This document shows positions 36,890-48,900 of a stretch of 64,000 nt of DNA, piece after piece (position 1 is the first letter of the stretch; the number at the start of each line of letters is the position of its first letter). This DNA comes from Apostichopus japonicus (lineage: Eukaryota > Echinodermata > Holothuroidea > Aspidochirotida > Stichopodidae). Both the position numbers and the translations under genes were made by a program. The notes under the pieces are model-generated. The model had not been told where the DNA came from and did not search any database. It saw only the letters and a list, made by a program, of their open reading frames with translations. The DNA lies in contig NC_092568.1 of NCBI RefSeq assembly GCF_037975245.1, positions 20,863,001 through 20,927,000 of the forward strand, read 5' to 3'.

Positions 36890-37490
36890 AAACGAAACAA
36901 GCCAGACCGATACGGAACTAAACTAAAGCTAATTAGTCTAAACTATTACTAAACGAAACCTTACCAAACCAATCCAATCCAAACCTAACCAAACCAATCC
37001 AAACCAAACCAAACCAATCCAAACCAAACTAAACCTAACCGAACCAAACCAAACCAACCCAATCCAATTCAAACCTAACCGAACCAATCCAATCCATACC
37101 TAACCGAACCAAACCAAACCAATCCAATCTAAACCAAACTAAACCAACCCAAACCAAACCAATCCAATCTAAACCAGGCCAAGCCAAACCAAACCAAACC
37201 GAATCAATTCAATCTAAACCAATCCAAACCTAACCGAACTAAACTAAACCAACCCAAACCAAACCAAACCAAAACCAATCCAATCTAAACCAGGCCAATC
37301 CAAACCAAACCGAATCAATCCAAACCAATCAAATCTAAACCTAACCAAACCAAACCAAACCAGGCTAAACCGAATCAATCCAATCAATCCAAACCAAAGC
37401 AGACCAATCCAAACCAAGCCAAGTCAAACCAAGACAATTTGAACCAGCTTAGCCAAACCAAGCTAAGCTAAGATAAGATAAGCTAAGCCA
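36890..37490. repeat. CCAAA/CCAAT/CCTAA pentamer satellite
   Basis: About 600 bp of degenerate 5-bp repeats of the form CCAAA, CCAAT, CCTAA and CCGAA, grading into GCTAA/GATAA at the right end; a short extra patch lies near 37642-37680. The period is 5, not 6, so it is not a plain telomere repeat. Confidence 0.9.
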
Positions 37491-39257
37491 ATATATCATG
37501 TATTTCTTACTTATTATATAGTTATGTATTTTTCTTATGTCAATAATTGTTTGACCGTCCCCGTTTCGTCCCTGAAAATGTCTGTGTGTGAGGGGAAGCT
37601 TGGTCCCACTGCCCTGCCTCACCTTGCTTCGCAACTGAGTCAGGCCAAACCAAATAACACTAAATTAAGCTAAAATAATGCAGTTGTAGATTTCACCGCG
37701 CTGTTAACTTTGTACCAGTTCGAAAAGGATACACATGAACGAGGGTCATATTAAGAAAGATCAATAAATGTGGCAGTAAGTAGGAATTTCCTAATGCCGG
37801 TATATGAGCAATTCCCCTATAAAGGATTACAATGAGTCATAGCATTACTACATATAGGTTACCAATATGTAGAATACTTCCTCCAATACTCATTGTGCCT
37901 GATATCGGTGTATATAATTTCCTGAAGTTAATTCATTGGGTCATACTAAGAAAAGTGCGACAAAAGTGCCTAATATATAATTTACACTGAGGTGATGTTG
38001 GGGCATGTTTAATAATCAATATACATGTATTGTAAAGAGCATAAACAAATGGTATGACAATAGGCGAGCTTAAAGATGATTTCAAATATTTCAGATCAAG
38101 GGAAATCGATGACTACCAATTTATATCGGTATCTAACAAGTTAATTCGACAAACCGAATCCCAGATGTCACCAGTTCGTTACTGACAGAGTTCCTCGATC
38201 GACAAAAGGGACAGGGCGGATTGGGGCAGCGCTTTCGGTGCTACGGACCCAGCAGGGCACCGTTTCCGATTCGTGATGTCGGTTGGTTAATCCTCCCCTG
38301 CAGTAGGCGAATGGTTCGATCAGTGTTATCATTAAGTTTCCAGATCATTATAAGCACTCATTGGCGAGTAGGCCTTTGTTCTGAAGAAGGCATTTTTCTG
38401 TGGATATGGATTTTAATATTTTCAATGAACTGTTTATTGTGATTGATTTCCTGGGTACGATCTAGATTGGTACCAAAGTAAGTTGATCCTTGTCTTTATT
38501 ATGCAAAGCTGTTTAAGAGGTTGGTTTTGTACTAAATCAGTAGAACCAATAGTCAGACGTACAGTGCGGTATTTTCATTTCGTGCTAGCTGAACGTTCCT
38601 GTCATCACCGTGACGTATTCGCTGGTTTCGACAACGCTAAGACATTATAAAACAGTGTTTGTATGTTAGTCATTGGCAACCATTTTGGTAGGTGTAACCC
38701 ATAGATTGAATAAGAAATTGCTCAAGCGTTGAAACAGGGAGTAACATATGAGTTTCTCAGAAGGCAACCTTTGAATGCGAACTGTGCAAATAAGGAAGAT
38801 AAATATAGAATATTATTTAAAGACAATACTTAAACACCGTGGTGGTTATAAAACGTTTTCTAGCAAAAGGTCACCAAAATAACAACGCCGTTCAGTAAGG
38901 TATGGTGTGTCATGGATATATTGAAGAGAACTTAGACTCAGTTGTTGTTAAAGGGGTCACATAAAGACATTGTCAGAGGGTTGCGTGCATGATGTGCCAT
39001 AATGCTTTTGTCAAACGAATGGAAGTATTTACCTTGATCTTGCAATAATGCGTTGATTTCTATACTTTCACACCGAGTTTAGAAACTGTGACAGAATGAT
39101 AGTTGATTCAGATATGCCATGGCGACACCCTTCCTTTTAAAAGGTGTAAGAATACACTGCAAAGTAAAAGGACTATTGCTCATTCCGTTACTCCGATTGG
39201 TGTAAGTTTAGTGTAATCTGTAATATTGGTCAATGTTGCAATATTTTAACATGTTTC
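37491..39257. other. Intergenic stretch with no recognised feature
   Basis: Between the pentamer satellite and duplication C. A somewhat GC-rich patch lies at about 38200-38330. I see no coding exon, RNA gene or terminal repeat. Confidence 0.5.
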
Positions 39258-39413
39258 CGTTAGTCTGTAAAAATATTATTCATCATTCCATTGTTTTGAT
39301 TTGGTTTATTAGCTTGTTACAACCCGTAATTGATTTTCGTATTTTTATGACTTACAGAGAACGAGTTATATATTCGTGAAGTAAACCATTGCTTAATGCC
39401 ATAGACTGCTGTG

Positions 39414-39836
39414 CAGTGGCGTAGCCAGTGAGGGGGGGGGGGTGGTGGGCGCAGAGTCCCACATAATTTTTGGGGACGATGATGGGAGGGTCAAATAATA
39501 AAGAGAATGTAATGAGAAGTCACCTCAAAAATATGTGCGCTACGCGCGCGGTTGCAGTGTCTCCCTGAGTGACCATATTTTTGTTTTCGCATAGGTTTTA
39601 TCTCAATATGTGATATAACCGGATGGTTTTCGACCGCGCAGGCGCACATAAGGGGTTTTCCCAAAACATTGGTAAAGTTTTTCTACCCAAAAAGGTTCAT
39701 TTTAGACTCGACTGTACAGTTAAAAAAAAATGGAAATGATAGCACCATTTTGCATCTAAGTCCTTTCCGAAAACAACATTTTCAATAGGGGGACACTCCC
39801 TCCCCTTATACCCTCCCCCAGAATAGTGATCCACCG
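39414..39836. mobile_element. Degenerate hAT-like MITE (copy 2)
   Basis: Partner of 163-660. Starts CAGTGGCGTAGCC and ends CCACCG, flanked by partly similar 8-mers (ctgctgtg, ctatgtgc). Core motif at about 39739-39757. Confidence 0.5.
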
Positions 39837-39872
39837 CTATGTGCATAAAGATGGGGACAGAAATTCAACTTT

Positions 39873-40804
39873 GCCCTACGCCCCCCCCCCCCCCGTCGGG
39901 TGACACATGCATTCATCTCGCGCGTTTCCAACTTTCAAAGACGTTGTGATTATTCGTCGAACGGGCCCGGATGCGTGGACTAATTCTGAATGTAAACCAT
40001 ACCGTGCGCGCAAGTGTCCGCATACTAACATATATCATGTAGGCTGAGTACCACGCATGGGTATCACTAAGCTTCGACGATTGGTGGAGGAGGGTACTCC
40101 CGACAAACACAGTCGAATTTTCCGTAATGTCGACGACGAGCTCAAGCGTCATGGACAGCACAGTGCAATATGAACAAGAACTTGTACAATCACGTGCTTC
40201 ATTTTCATTCCCCACAATTAGCTGAAAATCCGCAACTTAAAAAAATCAACTTTACGAGATAACTTGACGTCAGATTGTTACGGTACATCGTCGAAATTTG
40301 GAAATTAAACGTCAACCTCTTTAGATGAAAGGTAAAAATATCGACATAAAACGCACTATGCTAACCAAAGGCTGGAGAGCCCAAAACTAATTCCGCTCAA
40401 GGTGTACATTTCTCTGCTCTTTTCCAACTATTTGCTACATCCGCCCCCCCCCCCCCCAATCAGAAGACCATAGTAATGCCTATGCATGAGGGGTGCTTCA
40501 AATACGAAACTGATCTTCAAATACACTAAGCTTCAAATACAAAATTGATCTTAGTCCTTTGCGCTATAGGATTGTAGAAAAACATTGCATTCAGAAAAGA
40601 TTGTTTGCAATTTGACGACCAAACACTGCTTCTACACCTGTGGCAGTCAGTGCCGCTATATATGTATGGCACAATATGCGGTGTTAGGGAATACGTACAG
40701 GGACCGTACACCGCCATCATATTATTTAAGAAAGATATATTATATTGCGATACTGGGCCAATACTATAGATCTGCTCTTCCGAGCCACGTTTAGTACCGG
40801 AATT
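39873..40804. other. Block of about 0.93 kb present only in copy 2
   Basis: In copy 1, 'cttcaacttta' near 700 runs directly into 'tagccattt'. In copy 2 the two are separated by this block, which starts with a C-run (39882-39894) and has another C-run near 40444-40457. I see no terminal inverted repeat or target duplication, so it may be an insertion of unknown type or a deletion in copy 1. An open frame of about 100 codons (39913-40215, minus) has no recognisable motif. Confidence 0.45.
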
Positions 40805-42938
40805 CTTCATAGCCATTCAACAAATAATTTTAACACTGTTAGCTATCTACAATTTGCATGGCTGCATTCAACTTTTGTCTAATCTCTCTCTCTCCACCTC
40901 TCGACATCTTTCTACCTATATCTTGTTTTCTTTTCATATTTGTATGTTTCTCTCAATTAATGTTACCGAATTCACCTGATAATCTTTTCGTTCCTCAACT
41001 AAAACTCAATTTCTATCTTCTGCCCGTGAACTGTTCTATGCAATTACTGCTTTTGACTTCAATAAGTGTGTACGAAACTCACACTAAACTCATTGTTAAT
41101 GTTGAACTTTCAATACAACAATTTTTCTAACAATTTTTTTTTTTTTATTCTGTTTGTTATTTATAAGTAAAAATTAAGATCATCCCTTTCAATACATTAT
41201 TTCAATCATTCATACCTGCATCAAGATTTCAGTTTCAAGGCCAACCATACAGGCCCCAAAATTTAGCGAGCTCAAACTTGTTAGAATTGCTTCCAAATAC
41301 ATTTTCTGAAGATTCAGATTCTCTTATGAGCATTTGGCATCATCACAGGACATTCTGGCATTTTTATTGGGGGTGGGTGGGGGTGGGGTGGGGTGGGGGA
41401 TACTGCTGACCTATAACTGAAGAAAACAGTTGAGTAGTTATTAAATTCTAAGAAAACAATAATTGAGAGTAATATGTTTAATATCTTGAATTTCATGTTT
41501 TTATTTTATTTTTAAATAATTATGGTAATAAATGTACCTCTTTATACATATAGATTCTCTACATAAACAATGCCCAACTTTGTAGAGCAAGTTACCCACA
41601 ACTCCTTCTTGGATAAATATATCACAACAAATTACATAATTTCAACTTAATACAGGTGCCTCAGGCTATGAAACTATGAAATACATACTTTAATCATTAT
41701 TACAGAGTAATGAATCATTGAGCTGTGATGGATATGCATGGTTTATTGTTTTTACATAGAGATCATAAGAGATAATTATTGATGTCTACTGCATATCTTA
41801 TAAGCCACACCAACTTCCCCTCCCATTGCTCCACCCCCTTTACCCCTTTTTCGGAAAATGAAATATTTATTAAAAAAAAAAAAATGTCATATTTCAGGCT
41901 TATCCTTTGTCATCCAAATACACATTTATCAGGTTTTTGTGATTTTAGCCACAAAATTAAGTTTGTTATGATGTAGACTGTTACAAAAAAACCATTGCTA
42001 CCAGGTCCAGGTTGTATTTCTATAACACTTTTAAGTTATGAGAAATGACATTTATCATGCATTATCATGCATTTATCATGCATTATCATGCATCTGAGTG
42101 TTATCAACCAAAGAGTGACTACATGATAAAGTCTACTAAAGAGACCATTCAGGTCAGTTCCTCAGATACAGCACCAAACCTCATAACTCATCAAACATTA
42201 TGGCCTCAAATTTATGGCCTCAAAATAACACCTTTACAATACATTACACCTTTGCCAATGGCAAATTGTGTTGCATGTGGTTCAAAGGTGTTCTATAGTT
42301 GTTAATATAAAATTAAAAAGACCATATATTGATTGAGCTCCTGAATGGTGTAAAACAAAGGATTATCATTAAACGTTGAGGACTGCACTGAGAATCCAAC
42401 GTCATCATCAACTTATGCTCCTTGACGAAAATGACATCAATTCCTTGGTGCAGGCTCAAAGCTATTGTTTAATCAACTATTTTATAAATCCTTATAACTC
42501 AATCCATACATGATCCTTTTCAGTTGATATTGACAACAGAGCACTATTTGATGACATTGAATATACATCGGTCCTTGACAAAAACTTGTAATTACATTGT
42601 AAACATATTATCAGAGGCCACTAAAGTCGTGTGATGCTGCATCTGAGGAACTAGCCTACGATGGCTGTGTTAGACTTTGCTGTCCAGCCAATTAACTTGA
42701 TCAGCCACAGATGTTTAATAAAGGGACATTTCCCCCAAAAAATAAAGGCAGTATTTAAAAAAAAAATACAACCAGGGCTGACAGTGTCTTTTAATGTTCG
42801 ATAGTACATCAAAATTAATTTTGTGCCAAAAGTCAAGTAAAATTTGTGGAAAAAACCGAGATTCAAGTAGATCATGATGTCTAAGAAAACTACCGGTGGA
42901 ACATTACAATGTGCGGTGGTGAGAGCCAAAACTTGTCC

Positions 42939-45900
42939 TTAAAGGTTGCTCTGGGCAGATGAAGGGTGCTGTTGTCTGTCTGGTCCAGCCAATGGAACGT
43001 CCCGCTCGTCCCACAGACTGACCCCGTCGCAGGCACAGATACGTTTGTTGTTCTCAAACAGACCAGCTGATCGGGCAATGATTCCACAAGCCAGTCTGTC
43101 ACGACAAAAAGCAGAGAGAAGGTACTTGATTGGTCATTCTGCAACCTGGTTCATTTTAGATCAGCCTTTCTGCTATTTGTTAGCAATTTTACCAACCCTA
43201 TCGATTATTTGTGAAGATCAGATTGCAATTTGAAAAAATCAAGTTGACACACCTCGGTACATTTTTTCCCATTCTAACCAAACGTAGCTTTGTCAAAACT
43301 CTTGCAAAACTGTTCTGATGAAATTGACACAGGAATTTATACACCAAATGCAGACAGGCAGGTGAAAAAGTTCCCCTCATACTTTTCATACATAGTTTCT
43401 TCTCATTTTATTCAGCCCATATTCACTCTCAAATTAGCGCACTAAGGACCAAAACAAGTACCTCCCGGAAAGAACACACAATCAGTGGATTTTTATCTAT
43501 CTTTCAGGAATGACTACCATTAAGAGAAATGATGTTTCTATTTTATAAGGTGAACTTACCCTGGCCCTGAGTTACCATCTATCTTGGATTGGGGTGTCTC
43601 GCCTTGACCTAGGTCATCTTCTCTCTCATGAACAACAAAGGATCTGCCAATCACATCCCAGACCTGTAAAGAAACATGAACTTTTTCAACCAATTGATGG
43701 TACACGACACCAACTCCCTCCCTATTTTACAACAGTCATGAATTAAGGAAGTATTAACCTGCACATGATCAGAATCCAGTTCATAGTTTCAGTGCATCAT
43801 AAATGTATTGAACTCTTCCCTATATATTAAACACACCAAAGACACGTGTATATGTATATATATTTAAGCCCCAGTGGGGGGTCACATATATGTATGGTAA
43901 ACCCCAGTGTGGATCAAATACTGTATGTATGGTCAACCCCAGTGGGGATCACATATGTATAGTGAACTCCAGAGGGGGACCACATATATGTATAGTAAAC
44001 CCCAGTGGGGATGACATGGTAAACCCCAGTGGGAATCACATATGTATGGTAAGCCCAGTGTGGATCAAATATGCAAGGTAAACTCCAGTCGGGATAACAT
44101 ATGTGGGCCAAAGCCAAAATTGGTCATCCTCAAATCCCAAAAGTAAAGTTACTTCTCTGGGAGAAATTTATTTTGGGCTCATTGCAGTACTAATTGACAC
44201 TTAAGAATTAAAAAAAAAAAATCCAAAAAATTTCGTTATCAGTGATATAGAGGTCGTTGAAATCTAAAAAGATGCGCACTAGGTGCGAGGGACGGAATTT
44301 AGTCAAATTGACCTAGCTGAAAATTAGGATGGGTGAGGTAAATTTGGTTTTCTGTAATTTGATGTTCGTCTCTAGTGCAAATTATTCATTGGAAAAGTTT
44401 CGAATTTTTTTTGAATAAAAATGAAGAAAAATAGGAAAAAACGGTTCAAAATTCCGTCCCTCGCATTTTTTGGCACAATTTTTCTTTTTTCGAGAGAGGA
44501 AATAGTACAGTATGCATAAAAATCTGCAAAGTATCAACTATCAGTGACTTGAACATCTGTAGTGATGAAAGAAACTGAACAAAAATATGAATGGTGCATT
44601 ATGGGTAATCAACATTTTCGCGAGGGACGGAATTCAGTGCGAGGGACGGAATTTTGTTACAGTTTGGTGCTACACGTCTGTAGTCCTAATCTGTTGCTAA
44701 TAGAAATAGTTGGCAGAACATACGTGTAAATTTCAACGACACAACTATAGCAGAATTCGACAGCATGCTGAACTTGCAAAGTTGAAGAAGGCACTTCCAG
44801 GAACAAACAGTGCTATCATTTAAGTGGACTTCAGCGAGAACTATGCTTACACCCAAAAGAATGAAATACAGTCGGCATACTTTGGCCACGAGAATTTCAC
44901 ATTGTACACTGTTTGTGCATGGTATGCTGAAGGTGAGGAAGTGAAGTGCAAAACCTACTGTGTCATCAGTGATTACATGTCACATGACAAGTTCTTGGGC
45001 TTGCACTTCAATAAAGCTATCATTGAAAAGGTCCAACAATTTGTTCCAAATCTGGATGAGGTTCACTTTTAGTCCGACGGCTGTGCTAGTCAATTTAAAT
45101 AAAAATATTGCTTTACCTTCCTTGCCACCCAGTACCCATGTGACAATCATATAACATGGCGTTATTTCAAATCTCACCAGACCCGGTAGATGGGGTGGGG
45201 GGGAAAGATAAAATCAAGTGTGTACAGTGATGTCAAAGCAGGTAAAACTGTCATCACTAGTGCCAAGCAGTTTGCAGAATATGCTAACATAGAGTGAATG
45301 CAACAGATACATTCTATGTAGCTGCATATGGCATTACCATGCCTTATATGCCAGACAAAGTACCTGAAGTACCAGGTACACACAAGGTCCATTTTATTGA
45401 CCGTACATGCAGTAATGGTAAGAGCAAACTGACTTTCTTCCTACAGAGTCAGTTTTGTGAACCAGTTGAAGAGATGCTTAGGGAGCAGTTGTATGACTTT
45501 AATGATGGGGTTGAAAGTCGTGAGCCATGATCAGGAACCAGATCCTAATCTGAATAAAGTGGAAAACAGTGGTCAGGTTGAGGAGAATGGGGATCAAGGT
45601 CAAATTGGTAGTCAGCTGGTTAACAATGATCAGTTACCATGGAAAGTGGGTGATAGTTGAATATGATGGTCAGTTGTATCCAGGCGAGGTGGAAAACATA
45701 ATTGTCAGTAATTCACAGGTTAATGACATGGCAAAAACAGGGAAGTATTGGAAGTGGCCAGAGGCAAAAGACCTACTGTGGTATTCAAGGGATATGGTGA
45801 AAGGAAAGATAGCCCCTGTTCTCCCTGTATGCTGAACCAGAGACCATTATTTGTGTAATGAATTGTAAGCATTCATATCAATTCCTTGCACACTGGTGAG

Positions 45901-48900
45901 CTGTTTGTTGATTTCCAAATCTACATCATATCCAAGAGTTTGACATGTTAATGTTCCAATTTATATTGAATTGCATTGATGTATGTTGTGTACAGTAGTT
46001 CATTTTTCTTGTTAATGACAACTTAGTGAGTTAACGTCATGATGGGGGAAGAAGTTTTTAACTCGTTCATATGCTGTTTAGATCCGAATCTAAGCAGAGT
46101 TTTGTTTATGAATATGTGAATTGACAATTTGAATTAAAAAGGTGACTTTGTATGAAGTATAAATGTTGAATTTGTACACTAAATTAGTATTCCAAATTTA
46201 AAAATTATATATTGTCCCACATTGTTGTATTCACCTACAATATAAAGGTGGAAAATAGATTTAGTATTTGTGTTGGGTTTAAGATTCCTCATTTTGGGGG
46301 AAGTGGTGGATGGAGGTGCCTTAATTATTATTCACCAAGGCATTTGAGTGGTGAGTGATGGAATGAATTTTAATTTTGATTCCAATTTACCTACATTTCA
46401 CCCATCATCACACGCCAATCACCACCCCCACCCCCATCTGTTCCTTGAATGTGTGTTCATTAATTGGATTGTGTAATTTGTGATAATATTCCCACTGCTT
46501 GTGGGAGCTTGGCAATGACAAACAGAATTTACAACAGCTTTTTCTCTAATTAATCAACATAGACATCAATTCCGTCCCTCGCGTTCCGTCCCTTGCGCTG
46601 ACTTTTTTTGTGAAATTAAAGAGTAACCTAATTTAGCTATGAGATTTTTAAAACACATTTCAGATAATATCAGAAGAGTAATTGATCTTGTTATATATGG
46701 TATGATTGGATATAGATTCCTCCTAAATTTGATAATAATACGTCAAATGTTTGGAGTGAATGCACACCCAGTTTTTATCATTCCGTCCCTCGCGCCAATT
46801 AATGTTCGTTGCTATGGCAACATGTTAAATTTTGAATATGTTTCAATTGTTTTATTATGTTGTATGTTACTCTCTTTATTGAACCTACTACTGGATTTTT
46901 CCTATTTCACTACCGTTGAGCTGGAACATATGGAAACGTTTATCAAATTCCGTCCCTCGCACTTACGGAGGTTTTGGCTTTGGCCCATGTATGGTAAACC
47001 CAAGTGGGGATCACATATGTATGGTAAACCCCAGTGGGAATTACATATGTATGGTAGACCCCAGTGGGGATTACATATGTATGGTAGACCCCAGTGGGGA
47101 TTACATATGTATGGTAGACCCCAGTGGCAGATCACATATGTGCGGTAAACCCCAGTGGGAATTACATATGTATGGTAGACCCCAGTGGCAGATCACATAT
47201 GTATGGTAAACCCCAGTGGGGATCACATATGTGTGGTAAACCCCAGTTGGGATTACATATGTGTGGTAGACCCCAGTAGCAGATCACATATGTATGGTAA
47301 GCCCCAGAGGTGGACCACGTATGTATGGTAAACCCCAGTGGGGGACCACATACATCTATAGTAGACCCCAGTGGGGGATCACATGAAAAAAAACCAGTGG
47401 GCGATCACATATTTTTGGTATACCCAGTTTGAATCAAATATGTATGGTTAACTCCAGTGGGGATCACATATGTATGGTTAACCCCAGTGGGGGTTCATAT
47501 ATGGACATGGAAGCAGCATTGACAAGGAGAAATGTGAAATTAGGCCAAACAAGAACCATTCCTTACCTTCAGTTGATCATTTTCGATTCTAAATCTTGCT
47601 CGACCATTTTCAGCAGCACTGATATTACCGAGGTCTCCGACATGCTGACAAATGAAGTAAACATGAACAAACTGTATTCTTGTCATCTATTATTCTTGTG
47701 CAACATTGCTGTTTAAACATCCAATTAAGATAAAAAATGAGCCAATTGTGTATGCAATGTAGGCTTTCTCATCATGCTAAGACTTTTCTACAATTTAATT
47801 CTATTTGTATATCGATATAATTAAGCAGCTTAAGCATTTAACCAGGTCAATATGTTGAAAATATATACAATACTTTCCCAGTAGGTGAAGCATGTTCTCA
47901 CCTAACCTGCACAAAGCTTAACATAAAAGTTGTTATTACCATCTACTCAAATGAATTTGATTCGCATTCAATTAAATTCAGACCAATTCAATTTGAACTC
48001 GATTCAACTCAATTCAATCCAAATTTTTACCAATGACCATAAGTTTCATCATCATAAGTTCCAGATATACTAAATTATTTCCATGACAAGTCAATTGCTA
48101 CAATAACTTGCAAGATTAAATGTCAGAAACAATGTTGGTGTTTTTTTTTTTTCATATCACATCAGACTTGGTGGCCTTATATAAACTGTACCCACTTTGA
48201 TTTCTACAGATTATGTTCCTCAGTTTGATACTACCATATTTGATAGAAAGCTCCTTAGATTATGAAAGCTGAATAAAAACTTTTGATCCTACTTTGAAGC
48301 ATATGGACGAGCTACTTGTTGTCACAATCAGGATATTCTTAAGAAAAGTACAACCTCTGCTTACCCTCTGTATTGCTGAAGGTCCTCCGTGTTCAGAGTT
48401 GAAAGGATTGAAATGTCCTCCACAGCTGCAAATCAAGAGTGAAAAATCAGGGTCTAGTAAATTAATTTCCAGTAATCATCTTGTTTTTCTGCCTCCTTTG
48501 GTGTTTGAATTTGTTTTCAAGTTCAATATTAATACTTGTGAAAAACAGTCCAGAAAAAAAAATAACCACAGTTAGATGTCATTTAACTGCCCACCCAAAT
48601 TAAGTGTGGTGAATAACAGTAATGGAACTGCAAACGGACATAAACTACATCACAGCCATAAACCAATGAATCATGTATTGCTTTGAATTTCCATGCCTTT
48701 TGCAAGATTTCTAATATGCAGGATATGTCCATTGTGTTGGATGCTGTCAACCCTCTATATTATGTCTGTAGGGGGATGTTCCGGTGGTTACCGTCCATTG
48801 ATGTTTAATAAATAATTAAATATGATGGTGTTTCATTATTTATGCATCTGGCAACAGAAGAGCAAACGATGTCAACGCATCAATATCAGCTGATAGTGGT

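Noticed and set aside
36890-37490. Interstitial telomere array
   Set aside because: The period is 5 bp and CCAAA dominates; the CCCTAA hexamer is not repeated.
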